From the NCBI RefSeq assembly GCF_003259845.1, contig NZ_QLMJ01000019.1, forward strand, positions 1 through 64,000: a stretch of 64,000 bases of DNA, given 5' to 3'. A program made the translations under genes and the position numbers. Every line of letters begins with the position of its first letter. Positions within the stretch are counted from its first letter, which is position 1. Below the pieces are notes generated by a model that saw only the letters and a list, made by a program, of their open reading frames with translations, searched no databases and was not told the DNA's origin. The stretch comes from Actinoplanes lutulentus. GTDB lineage: Bacteria; Actinomycetota; Actinomycetes; Mycobacteriales; Micromonosporaceae. Below are positions 43,117-50,979 of this stretch, piece by piece.

Positions 43117-43154
43117 AGTCAGGTGCGCCGGTCAGAGGTCCGGCGCACCTGACT
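43117..43154. terminator. Bidirectional hairpin terminator
   Basis: A perfect 15-bp inverted repeat (43117-43131 with 43140-43154) with an 8-nt loop lies between the rightward oxidoreductase gene and the leftward small membrane gene. It has no T-run, as is common in actinomycetes, and its position suits termination from both sides. The stop codon of the leftward gene lies inside it. Confidence 0.7.
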
Positions 43155-43362
43155 TCGTGGGCAGGTACGGGCAGTCCCAGGCTTGATCGGGCGCCGCGTG
43201 GTGGTCGATCACGACATAGGTCAACGCCTCCGCATTGTCGGTTGCTGGTGGCGTGGCCGGCCCGGCGACGAAGACAGCCACCGCGGCCGCGACGAAGACC
43301 AACGAGGCGCCGAGAGCCGTACTCAATCGCAGCAATTCCCAGGTGTCCTTTCCCTCGACCAA
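43132..43362 (-). CDS. Small single-pass membrane or exported protein
   Basis: A 76-residue frame starts MVEGKDTWELLRLSTALGAS and continues into one hydrophobic helix (LVFVAAAVAVFVAGPA). A short hydrophilic tail has two Cys/Asp-containing motifs and ends in SGAPDL. It could be a signal-anchor protein with an extracytoplasmic tail. No family is recognised. The end lies inside the terminator hairpin, which weakens the call slightly. Confidence 0.45.
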   Translation of the reverse strand: MVEGKDTWELLRLSTALGASLVFVAAAVAVFVAGPATPPATDNAEALTYVVIDHHAAPDQAWDCPYLPTKSGAPDL

Positions 43363-43610
43363 CGGACTTACGGTCGTCAGTCAGCTGCACGTTAGCCAGC
43401 GCGTCCGAGATGAGGGAGTCCCTGCTGATACCCCTCACGCCAGTACTGATCTTTCAGAACGGGCCGAAAGACGCGCGAAAGATCAACCTTCGGCCGTCTT
43501 TCGGTGCCGGTTGATGTCATGGGTTTCCTGGGCGGGTGCTCGGTGGTTCCCCCGACGTCCCGGGCGCCCGCCCAGCCATGACGACGGCACCAGGGCATCG
43601 AGGGAGATTC

Positions 43611-44630
43611 ATGACTGACATCGCACCCGACGCGGACGTGCGGTTGCTCGAGCAAACCCTGTTCGAGGTCAAGAAGGTCATCGTGGGCCAGGACCGGCTC
43701 ATCGAACGGCTGCTGACCGCGCTGCTCGCCGGCGGGCACTGCCTGCTCGAGGGTGTGCCCGGGGTGGCCAAGACGCTGGCCGCCGAGACACTCGCTGTCG
43801 CGGTCGGCGGCACTTTCCACCGTATCCAGTTCACCCCGGATCTCGTCCCTTCGGACATTCTCGGCACCCGCATCTACCGGCCCAGCCAGGAGAACTTCGA
43901 CGTCGAGCTCGGCCCGATCATGGCGAATCTGGTGCTGGCCGACGAGATCAACAGGGCGCCGGCGAAGGTGCAGTCGGCGATGCTGGAGGTGATGGCCGAG
44001 GGACACGTGTCGCTCGGCGGGCGCACGTACCCCGTACCCCAGCCTTTTCTCGTCCTTGCCACGCAGAACCCGATCGAGAGCGAAGGCGTCTACCAGCTGC
44101 CCGAGGCGCAGCGCGACCGGTTCCTGATGCGGGTGATCGTCGGCTACCCGAGCGACGAGGACGAACTCGGCATCCTCTACCGGATGGGCAACCGGCGCCC
44201 GGTAGCCCATCCGGTGCTGAGCACCGACCGGCTGCTGGTGTTGCAGCAGCGGGCTCGTGACGTGTTCGTGCACCACGCGTTGGCCGAGTACGTGGTCCGG
44301 CTGGTCGCGGCGACCCGTGACCCGGCACGATTCGGTCTGCCGGACGTGGCCGGGCAGCTGGCGTACGGGGCCAGCCCTCGCGCGACACTCGGGCTGGTCG
44401 CCGCCGCCCGCGCCCTGGCCCTGCTGCGCGGACGCGACTACGTGCTCCCCGGCGATCTGGTCGACATCGCCCCTGACGTGCTCGCCCACCGGCTCGTGCT
44501 CGCGTTCGACGCGGTCGCCGACGGCGTGCAGCCGGAGACGATCGTGCACCGGATCCTCGACGCCGTGACACCGCCGGTCATCGCACCGGCGCAGCAGCAG
44601 CCCGCCGAAGGCCTGGGCGTGGCCGCATGA
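43611..44630 (+). CDS. MoxR-type AAA+ ATPase
   Basis: This 339-residue AAA+ chaperone has Walker A GVPGVAKT (48-55), Walker B LVLADEINRAP (Asp111-Glu112), and the MoxR-typical FTPDLVPSDILG and ATQNPIESEGVYQLPEAQRD blocks. I chose ATG 43611 because GAGGGAG precedes it; the frame is open to 43536. MoxR ATPases work with VWA and DUF58 proteins, often on metal insertion or envelope assembly. It is the first gene of a six-gene rightward operon and overlaps DUF58 by four bases. Confidence 0.93.
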   Translation: MTDIAPDADVRLLEQTLFEVKKVIVGQDRLIERLLTALLAGGHCLLEGVPGVAKTLAAETLAVAVGGTFHRIQFTPDLVPSDILGTRIYRPSQENFDVELGPIMANLVLADEINRAPAKVQSAMLEVMAEGHVSLGGRTYPVPQPFLVLATQNPIESEGVYQLPEAQRDRFLMRVIVGYPSDEDELGILYRMGNRRPVAHPVLSTDRLLVLQQRARDVFVHHALAEYVVRLVAATRDPARFGLPDVAGQLAYGASPRATLGLVAAARALALLRGRDYVLPGDLVDIAPDVLAHRLVLAFDAVADGVQPETIVHRILDAVTPPVIAPAQQQPAEGLGVAA

Positions 44631-45607
44631 ACGAGGGCGCCTCGATCAACGAACTGACCCCGGAACGGCGGCTGCGCCGTCTGGAGCTGGCCGTCACCCG
44701 GCGTCTGGACGGCCTGCTGCACGGCTCCTATCTCGGGTTGCTGCCCGGCGCGGGCAGTGAGCCGGCCGGTAGCCGCGAGTACCGGCCCGGCGAGGACGAG
44801 GTGCGCCGGATGGACTGGGCGGTCACCGCCCGGACCACGACACCGCACGTGCGCACCGTCGATGCCGACCGGGAGCTGTCGACCTGGGTTCTGGTCGACG
44901 CCAGCGCCAGCATGGACTTCGGCACCGCAGACTTCGAAAAACGGGAACTGGCGGTCGCCTCCGTCGCGACGGTCGGGTTCCTCACCGCGGGCGCCGGGAA
45001 CCGGCTGGGCGCCCACCTGATGACACCGGACGGGATCCGGCGCTTCCCGGCGCGCGGTGGGCGTACACATCTGCTGGGAATGCTGCGCACCCTGCTGGCG
45101 GCGCCCCGCAGTGCCCCTGCCACCGACCAGATCGCGCTGGCCGCCGCGATCGACGGCCTGCACCGGGCGGCGCCACGCCGAGGGCTGGTGGTGGTGGTGT
45201 CGGACTTCCTGGAGGGCCTGGACGACGATGGTCTCGGGCCGGGCGCACCAGCCTGGGAGCTGCCGCTGCGGCGCCTCGCCGCTCGCCACCAAGTGCTCGC
45301 GGTGCGGGTCGGAGACCTGCGGGAACAGGAACTGCCGGACGTCGGCCTGCTGGCACTCGTCGACCCGGAGACCGGCAGACGGCGGGAAGTGCACACCGCC
45401 AGCCGCAAACTGCGGCAACGGTACGCGCAGGCGGCCGCCCAGCAGCAGGAGTACGTGTCCGCGGCGATCCGCCGGGCTGGGGCCGCGCATCTGGCGTTGC
45501 GCACCGACCGGGACTGGGTCGCCGACATCGTCCGTCACGTGCACGCCCAGCGCCGCCTGGCTCGCGGCGCCCACCGGCCCATGAGCTCCGGAGGTGTCAC
45601 CGCATGA
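44627..45607 (+). CDS. DUF58 protein (MoxR partner)
   Basis: This 326-residue cytoplasmic protein has the DUF58 core: AGSEPAGSREYRPGEDEVRR, followed by MDW and a VWA-like WVLVDASASMDFG metal-ion-dependent adhesion motif. A conserved GLVVVVSDFLEG strand follows. DUF58 proteins are encoded beside MoxR and are thought to be its adaptors or targets. Start and stop overlap the MoxR and BatA-like genes by four bases each, supporting fixed-ratio translation. Confidence 0.92.
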   Translation: MNEGASINELTPERRLRRLELAVTRRLDGLLHGSYLGLLPGAGSEPAGSREYRPGEDEVRRMDWAVTARTTTPHVRTVDADRELSTWVLVDASASMDFGTADFEKRELAVASVATVGFLTAGAGNRLGAHLMTPDGIRRFPARGGRTHLLGMLRTLLAAPRSAPATDQIALAAAIDGLHRAAPRRGLVVVVSDFLEGLDDDGLGPGAPAWELPLRRLAARHQVLAVRVGDLREQELPDVGLLALVDPETGRRREVHTASRKLRQRYAQAAAQQQEYVSAAIRRAGAAHLALRTDRDWVADIVRHVHAQRRLARGAHRPMSSGGVTA

Positions 45608-46554
45608 GTTGGCTCTCGCCCGAGCGGCTGTGGCTGCTGGCCGCGGTCGCCGCACTGGCCGTCGCATACGTGATCACGCAGCGCCGCAGCAGCCGCTACG
45701 CCGTCCGGTTCACCAACCTCAGACTGCTCGACCGGGTGGCGCCGAAGCGTCCCGGCTGGCGCCGGCACGTGCCGGCCAGCCTGTTCCTGGCGATGCTGGC
45801 ACTGCTCGTGGTGGGCTTCGCCCGGCCGCAGGCGGAAGTGCAGGTGCCGAGGGAACGGGCGACCGTGCTGGTCGCCGTGGACGTGTCCCGGTCGATGCTG
45901 GCCGGCGATGTCGCGCCCAATCGGCTCAGCGCCGCCAAGGACGCCGCCCGCCAGTTCGTCGCCGACCTGCCGGAGCAGTTCAACGTTGGTCTGGTCGGGT
46001 TCGCCGGGTCGGCGTCGGTGTTCGTGCCGCCGGTGCCCGACCGCTTCACGGTGAACGCCGGCATCGACCGGCTCGCCGAAGGCGCGGCCGGGCAGTCCGG
46101 GACGGCGATCGGCGACGCCATCACCACGTCCCTGGACGCTATCCGCACCCTGGACACGGAGGCCGGCGAGGACGTTCCCCCGGCCCGGGTGGTCGTGCTC
46201 TCCGACGGCGCCAACACTGCCGGACAGGACCCGAACGAGGCCGCCCGGCTCGCCGGCGAACTGGGTGTGCCGGTCGACACGATCTCCTTCGGCACCGCGA
46301 CCGGTGTCATCGAGGGCGGGCAAGCCGTGCCGGTCGACGGGCAGACCCTGCAAGCTGTCGCCGAGACGACCGGCGGCAACTACTTCGAGGCCGGCAGCGC
46401 CGACGAACTGCGCGCGGCCTACGCCGACATCGGCAGCTCGGTCGGTTACCAGACCGAGGTCCAGGACGTTTCGGCCCGCTTCATCGGAATAGGCCTGGTC
46501 CTCGCGGTCCTGGCCGCGCTCGCCTCACTGTTCTGGTTCGCCCGCCTGCCCTGA
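45604..46554 (+). CDS. BatA-like VWA membrane protein
   Basis: This 316-residue protein has two N-terminal hydrophobic stretches (LWLLAAVAALAVAYVI; SLFLAMLALLVVGFARP) and a VWA domain with the MIDAS motif VAVDVSRSMLAGD. Further MIDAS residues lie in GLVGFAGSAS and VVVLSDGANTAGQDP. A C-terminal helix (GLVLAVLAALASLFWF) closes it. The BatA/MoxR-associated family presents the VWA domain at the membrane, probably for protein-protein contact controlled by MoxR. It overlaps DUF58 and precedes the HtrA-type protease by 26 bp. Confidence 0.92.
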   Translation: MSWLSPERLWLLAAVAALAVAYVITQRRSSRYAVRFTNLRLLDRVAPKRPGWRRHVPASLFLAMLALLVVGFARPQAEVQVPRERATVLVAVDVSRSMLAGDVAPNRLSAAKDAARQFVADLPEQFNVGLVGFAGSASVFVPPVPDRFTVNAGIDRLAEGAAGQSGTAIGDAITTSLDAIRTLDTEAGEDVPPARVVVLSDGANTAGQDPNEAARLAGELGVPVDTISFGTATGVIEGGQAVPVDGQTLQAVAETTGGNYFEAGSADELRAAYADIGSSVGYQTEVQDVSARFIGIGLVLAVLAALASLFWFARLP

Positions 46555-46580
46555 TTTCGCTTCTTCGAGAAGGGTTGATC

Positions 46581-47471
46581 ATGTCTGTGACCGGACTGGG
46601 CGCGACACCGCGCGGCCCCGCATTTGTCTCCCCCGCCGCTGACCGACACCATGTCACCCCCGCTGCCGGCCTGGATCCGGATACGCCGTCGCCCGCCGGC
46701 GGCCCGGCCGCGCGGCGATGGCCGCTGCTCGTTGTCGGAGGCCTCGTCGTCGCTGTGGCGGCCGGCGCCGGGGGCGCGGCAGGTTACGTGAGCGGCGGCG
46801 CCAGCAGCAACGACGCCGAGGCGCCCGCGTATGCGGCACCGGTGCCGGCCCCGGCGGGCGTGCCCGCCGACTTGGTCGCCGCGGCCGCCCGTGCTCTGCC
46901 CGGCGTAGTGTCCGTGCAGGTCCGTACCGGTTCCGGCGCCGCCTCCGGGTCCGGTTTCGTCTTCGACGACCGGGGCCACATCGTCACGAACGCGCACGTC
47001 GTCGCGGGCGGCCGCGGCGGCACGGTCAGCATCGTCGGGGCCGGCGGTCGCCGGCACACCGCAGAGATCGTCGGCACCGACGCGAGCAACGACATCGCCG
47101 TGCTGCGGGTCACCGGCGTCAGCGGTCTGCAACGACTGGATCTCGCCGATCCGCGGACCGTGCAGGTCGGCCAGCCGGTGCTGGCCGTCGGCTCGCCGCT
47201 CGGCTTGTCGGGCACCGTCACCGCCGGGATCGTCAGCGCCCTCGACCGGCAGGTCCGTCTCGGTGGTGCCACCCGGCAGACCGCGGTGCAGACCGACGCG
47301 TCGATCAACCCGGGCAACTCCGGCGGACCGCTGGTCAACGCCCGCGGCGAGGTGGTCGGGGTGAACACCGCCATCGCCACCCTCGAAGGCGGCGGCAGCA
47401 TCGGCATCGGCTTCGCCGTGCCGATCGAACGCGCTCGCCAGGTGGCCGCCGACCTGATCAGCCGTGGATAG
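46581..47471 (+). CDS. HtrA/DegP-type serine protease without PDZ domain
   Basis: This 296-residue protein has a Pro/Ala-rich cytoplasmic N-terminus, one membrane anchor (about residues 48-70), and a trypsin-fold domain facing outward. The catalytic triad is intact: His139 in TNAHVV, Asp171 in SNDIAVLRV, and Ser247 in NPGNSGGPLV. The family usually adds one or two PDZ domains, but here the protein ends right after the protease domain, so substrate choice must rely on other features or partners. ATG 46581 follows GAGAAGGG. The gene lies between the MoxR-VWA genes and a two-component system, suggesting envelope quality control. Confidence 0.92.
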   Translation: MSVTGLGATPRGPAFVSPAADRHHVTPAAGLDPDTPSPAGGPAARRWPLLVVGGLVVAVAAGAGGAAGYVSGGASSNDAEAPAYAAPVPAPAGVPADLVAAAARALPGVVSVQVRTGSGAASGSGFVFDDRGHIVTNAHVVAGGRGGTVSIVGAGGRRHTAEIVGTDASNDIAVLRVTGVSGLQRLDLADPRTVQVGQPVLAVGSPLGLSGTVTAGIVSALDRQVRLGGATRQTAVQTDASINPGNSGGPLVNARGEVVGVNTAIATLEGGGSIGIGFAVPIERARQVAADLISRG

Positions 47472-47478
47472 TCGAACC

Positions 47479-48162
47479 ATGCGGCTACTGGTGGTGGAAG
47501 ACGAGGAAGACCTGGCCGAAGGGCTGCGGGTGGGTTTGACCCGCAGCGGGTACGCCGTGGACGTCGCCGGCGACACCGCCCAGGCGTACGAGCATCTGAC
47601 CGTCAACGAGTACGACCTGATGCTGCTCGATATCAACCTGCCCGACGGCGACGGGTTCACCCTGTGCCGGGCGGTGCGCGACGGCGAGGTCGTGACACCG
47701 GGCGACACCGACCTGCGGGTGCTGATGCTGACCGCCCGGGGCAACCTCGACGACCGGATCCGCGGCCTCGACGGCGGCGCCGACGACTACCTGGTCAAAC
47801 CATTCCATCTCACCGAACTGCTGGCCCGGATCCGGGCGTTGCTGCGCCGCGACACCAACGGCAGCACCGCCGTGCTCACCGTCGGCGCCCTCTCACTCGA
47901 CACCGGCGGCCGCACGGCGACGCTGCAGGGGGAACCACTGGCGCTGGCGCCCAAGGAGTTCGGCGTCCTCGAGTACCTGATGCACCGGCCCGGCCGGGTG
48001 ATCTCCAGCGAAGAGCTGCTGGAGCACGTGTGGGACGCCCACGCCGACCCATTCACACAGACCGTCCGGGTCACCGTCGGCACCCTGCGCCGCAAACTCG
48101 GCGAAGGCTGGATCACCACCCTGGTCGGGCAGGGTTACCGGCTGTCCGAGGCGGCGGCGTGA
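47479..48162 (+). CDS. OmpR-family response regulator
   Basis: This 227-residue regulator has a receiver domain (RLLVVEDEEDLAEGL, phospho-acceptor Asp in LMLLDINLPDGDG, Lys in YLVKPF) and an OmpR/PhoB winged helix (LALAPKEFGVLEYLMHRPGR, and TVRVTVGTLRRKLG). I take ATG 47479 as start because the receiver begins there; a GTG at 47464 overlapping the protease stop is the alternative. The histidine kinase follows with a four-base overlap. Together they probably sense envelope stress and may control this operon. Confidence 0.93.
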   Translation: MRLLVVEDEEDLAEGLRVGLTRSGYAVDVAGDTAQAYEHLTVNEYDLMLLDINLPDGDGFTLCRAVRDGEVVTPGDTDLRVLMLTARGNLDDRIRGLDGGADDYLVKPFHLTELLARIRALLRRDTNGSTAVLTVGALSLDTGGRTATLQGEPLALAPKEFGVLEYLMHRPGRVISSEELLEHVWDAHADPFTQTVRVTVGTLRRKLGEGWITTLVGQGYRLSEAAA

Positions 48163-49352
48163 AACGCCCGGAGATCCTGCGCTCGATCCGGTTCCGGCTG
48201 ACCGTCGTCTACTCGACGCTGCTGTTCGCCCTGGCCGCGCTCACCCTCGCGGTCATCTATCTGGCGGTTGCTCAGTCGACATCACCGCAGCCGGTCACCG
48301 AACGCACCGCGAAGGTCTTCAACGACAACCGGCAATACCTGGGCACGATGACCGTCGCCGAGGTCAGCCAGATCGAAGCTGCGGTCAACTACAACACCCT
48401 GCAGAACCTGCGCACCTACTCGCTCCTGGCCCTCGGTGGCCTGTTCGTGGCCAGCCTGGGGATCGGCTGGGTGCTGTCCGGGCGGGTGCTGCGGCCGGTC
48501 GGCGCGATCGCCCGCACCGCCCGGGAGATCCAGGCCACCGACCTGAACCGGCGCATCCGGTTGCACGGTCCCCGCGACGAATTGCGCGACCTCGCCGACA
48601 CCATCGACTCCATGCTGGACCGCCTCGACCATGCCTTTCAGGCGCAACGGCAACTCATCGACGACGCCTCCCACGAACTTCGCAGCCCACTCGCGATCAT
48701 CCGCACCCACCTGGACGCCACCCTGACCGCCGCTGACGCGACCGACGACGAACGCACCCGGGCCGTCGCCGTCGTCGACCGGGCCACCATCCGCATGTCG
48801 AGCCTGGTAGAAGACCTACTCGCCACCGCCCGGCGCAACGCCGACGCCCACAACGACACCGAACTCGACCTCACCACTGTCGCCCACGAGGCCGGCGAGG
48901 AGTCGTTCCTGCCCGAGCGCCCACTGCACCTGCGCTACCGGACCGCCGGCGGGCTGCCGATGACCGGCGACGCCGACGGATTGCGCCGCGCCGCCGGCAA
49001 CCTGCTGTCCAACGCCGTACGGCTGGCGCCGACCGGCTCCACCGTCACCCTCGGCACCGGCCGTACCGGCTCCTGGCTATGGCTAGCCGTCACCGACCAA
49101 GGACCCGGCATCGCCGCCGACGACCTGCCCCGGGTGTTCGACCGGTTCTGGCGCGGCGCCGACGGCAACGGCTCGGCCCGCCAGCGGCGCACCGGGCTCG
49201 GCCTCGCCATCGTCCGGCAGATCGTGGAATCACACGGCGGCCAGGTGAAAGCGTTCTCCGTCCTCGGCGTGGGCAGCACCTTCGTCATGTGGCTGCCCAC
49301 CCCCGGCCGGACAGGCGGGGAACCGGTGCCTGACGTCAACCCATTGCCGTGA
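48159..49352 (+). CDS. Sensor histidine kinase
   Basis: This 397-residue membrane kinase starts at GTG 48159, overlapping the regulator stop (GTGA). It has two membrane helices (STLLFALAALTLAVIYLAVA and a second near LLALGGLFVASLGIGWVLSG) around a short extracytoplasmic loop, then a HAMP linker. The HisKA box QLIDDASHELRSPLAIIRTH carries the phospho-accepting His. The HATPase part has NLLSNAVRLAP, DQGPGIAADDL and GLGLAIVRQIVESHGG. The small sensor loop suits membrane or protein-contact sensing. It is the last gene of the MoxR operon. Confidence 0.93.
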   Translation: MKRPEILRSIRFRLTVVYSTLLFALAALTLAVIYLAVAQSTSPQPVTERTAKVFNDNRQYLGTMTVAEVSQIEAAVNYNTLQNLRTYSLLALGGLFVASLGIGWVLSGRVLRPVGAIARTAREIQATDLNRRIRLHGPRDELRDLADTIDSMLDRLDHAFQAQRQLIDDASHELRSPLAIIRTHLDATLTAADATDDERTRAVAVVDRATIRMSSLVEDLLATARRNADAHNDTELDLTTVAHEAGEESFLPERPLHLRYRTAGGLPMTGDADGLRRAAGNLLSNAVRLAPTGSTVTLGTGRTGSWLWLAVTDQGPGIAADDLPRVFDRFWRGADGNGSARQRRTGLGLAIVRQIVESHGGQVKAFSVLGVGSTFVMWLPTPGRTGGEPVPDVNPLP

Positions 49353-49420
49353 CCCGCCACGGTCGAACGCGCTTCGGAATGTGATGACGTGTGAGCGCGT
49401 GGCCTGCAACTGCCCGCACT

Positions 49421-49612
49421 GCTGGAGCAGCAGGTCGGCGACGGCACCGCCGGCCGCCTGCCCGGACAGCCAGGTCTCCCAGAATCGCTCCGGCATGCCG
49501 GTCCCAGGGCTGCAGGCGCACCGCGGTGCCGTTGGCCAGCACCACCACCGGGCTCGCATTCGCCCCGGGTCGCCCGCCGAGGTGCCGGGGTAGGTCCATC
49601 TTGCCGGGTGCC
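49421..49612 (-). pseudogene. GH3 beta-glucosidase fragment
   Basis: The minus strand reads PVVVLANGTAVRLQPWDRHA and, after a frame change, ETWLSGQAAGGAVADLLL. These match NLVVVLSNGSAVHLRPWDRY and ETWLSGQAAGGAVADLLL in the complete GH3 gene at 52386-54599. DNA similarity to 53216-53340 is plainly visible. The fragment is about 150-190 bp and frameshifted, so it is non-functional. It sits between the MoxR operon and the HNH nuclease gene and looks like the debris of a rearrangement. Confidence 0.75.
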
Positions 49613-49633
49613 GCTCGCCCCGGCGCCGACCGT

Positions 49634-49680
49634 GCGCCAGGTTGATCGATCGCCGGGATTGCAATCGATCAACCTGGCGC
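49634..49680 (-). terminator. Hairpin terminator after the HNH gene
   Basis: A perfect 17-bp inverted repeat (49634-49650 with 49664-49680) with a 13-nt loop lies just downstream of the leftward HNH nuclease gene. It has no T-run. Its length and position suit transcription termination. Confidence 0.7.
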
Positions 49681-49686
49681 GGCGGC

Positions 49687-50322
49687 TCAGCTGCAGGTGT
49701 TGAGCAGTGTCTGCAACGCGGTCCTCTCCGAGGACTGCAGCGTCAGCCCCCAGTAGTACTTCACCGCGATCCACATCCGAGCGTAGGTGCACCGGTACGA
49801 GACGACCGACGGCCGCCAGGTGGACGGGTCCTGATCGCCCTTGGCCTGGTTGACGTTGTCGGTGACGGCGATGAGCTGCGGGCGGGTCAGATCGTTGGCG
49901 AAGGACTGCCGGCGGCTGGTGGTCCATGTGCTGGCGCCCGATCGCCATGCTTCGGCGAGCGGGACCACGTGGTCGATGTCGACATCGGATGCCGCGGTCC
50001 AGGTGGCACCGTCATAAGGGGAGAACCATGTGCCCGATGTTGCCGCGCAGGATGAGTTGGTGACGACGTTGGTGCCGTCGCGTCTGAGCACGGTCTCCCG
50101 CGTGTTGCAAGCACCGCTGATGGTGATCCAGTGCGGAAACAGGTCACGATCGTAGGTACCGGCGTTCGCCTCGGCGGCCACGGTCAGCGAGTTCAGGTAG
50201 GTTTGCGCGGTTGCTCTGCTGGGGATGCCGGGCGGTGCCGCCTCGGCCGGGGCGCTGAGAAACAGGCCGGCCAACAGGCCGGCAACAATGGCAGGAACTA
50301 GAGGGCGAAGAGACAGGCGCAT
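49687..50322 (-). CDS. Secreted HNH-family nuclease (DUF1524/GmrSD type)
   Basis: This 211-residue protein starts at ATG 50322 (MRLSLRPLVP) with a Sec signal peptide ending near APAEA. The mature part has the DUF1524 HNH layout: DVDIDHVVPLAEAW with the catalytic-type Asp-His pair, SFANDLTRPQLIAVTDNVNQ, KGDQDPSTWRP, and a late RMWIAVKYYWGL helix. Four cysteines could form disulfides, fitting an extracellular enzyme. Actinomycetes secrete such nucleases for DNA scavenging or competition. The frame is open to 50472 but upstream residues lack coding character. Confidence 0.88.
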   Translation of the reverse strand: MRLSLRPLVPAIVAGLLAGLFLSAPAEAAPPGIPSRATAQTYLNSLTVAAEANAGTYDRDLFPHWITISGACNTRETVLRRDGTNVVTNSSCAATSGTWFSPYDGATWTAASDVDIDHVVPLAEAWRSGASTWTTSRRQSFANDLTRPQLIAVTDNVNQAKGDQDPSTWRPSVVSYRCTYARMWIAVKYYWGLTLQSSERTALQTLLNTCS

Positions 50323-50979
50323 AGCGGGCTCCCATCGATGATCGTCCTTATTGGACCTGCATAGATTTGCCGAATACGAACAGCAATTCAAGTCGGCGGC
50401 TGTGAGTTTCTTGTGTCTGAACAAACTAGAACAATAGACGCTCAGACACAGTTCGATGCATCCTGGCTGCACAGATGAGAAGGCGAAGGGAAGAATGGCA
50501 ACCGATAACCGGGTTGTTTTCTGGGGGACCCTGTCAGTGCCTCCCAGCGCACCAGCAAAGTGCCTACAATCGCGGGCCGATAGAGAGCCTCCCCGCCGCC
50601 ACCCGGCCTATTCGCCCTCCGCAGCCGGCACCTCGCCGCCCGTCGCCCGAACGGGGACGCCGCTGCGCGGCTGACCTCACGCCTGAAGCCCGTGGCGGAA
50701 GAGGAACGTCTGTCAAGATGTCCTCGTCACGGGTGCTGCAAGGCGGGGTCGACCCCGCCTTGCAGCACGGTATTACCGTTCCGCGAACGCCCAACTTTCA
50801 TCAGATTCGAGGTGATGAGTGGGTCCGATTCGTCGAGCAGTTGGCGCCTGAGTCAGCCGATGCGATTCTTGCAGCTGGCTGAGAGCAGCCGCTGATCCTT
50901 TACACCATTTTTCGGACCGCCCTGATGAGCTGGCCTCGGGGCGCTCGCCGTAACCCCTCAACCACCGAGAAGGAGACGG
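50323..50979. other. Gap with palindrome, no confident gene
   Basis: About 650 bp between the divergent HNH and sugar dehydrogenase genes. A plus-strand frame (50475-50882) runs across the palindrome and may hold a gene tail near 50790-50880 (FHQIRGDEWVRFVEQLAPES). It has no clear start or family. The region must contain both promoters. Confidence 0.4.
50733..50768. repeat. Perfect 36-bp palindrome
   Basis: The 18-base arms are exact reverse complements with no spacer; the centre is GTCGAC. A second small hairpin with ACGGTA/TACCGT arms follows at once (about 50767-50779). A palindrome this long with zero loop is rare and can extrude as a cruciform or act as a terminator or recombination site. 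Confidence 0.85.

Noticed and set aside
42744..43186. Arg/Pro-rich extension of the 41900 frame inside the oxidoreductase gene
   Set aside because: It is an out-of-frame shadow of the quinone oxidoreductase coding sequence.
43464..43504. Inverted repeat CCGAAAGAC / GTCTTTCGG upstream of MoxR
   Set aside because: The arms are 9 bp with a 23-nt spacer, in a region without other signals. It could be an operator or chance, and is too weak to list as a feature.
50475..50882. Plus-strand frame of 135 codons upstream of the sugar dehydrogenase
   Set aside because: It reads through the 36-bp palindrome and a low-complexity Pro/Arg segment, and only its last 30 residues look protein-like. No start or family can be supported.
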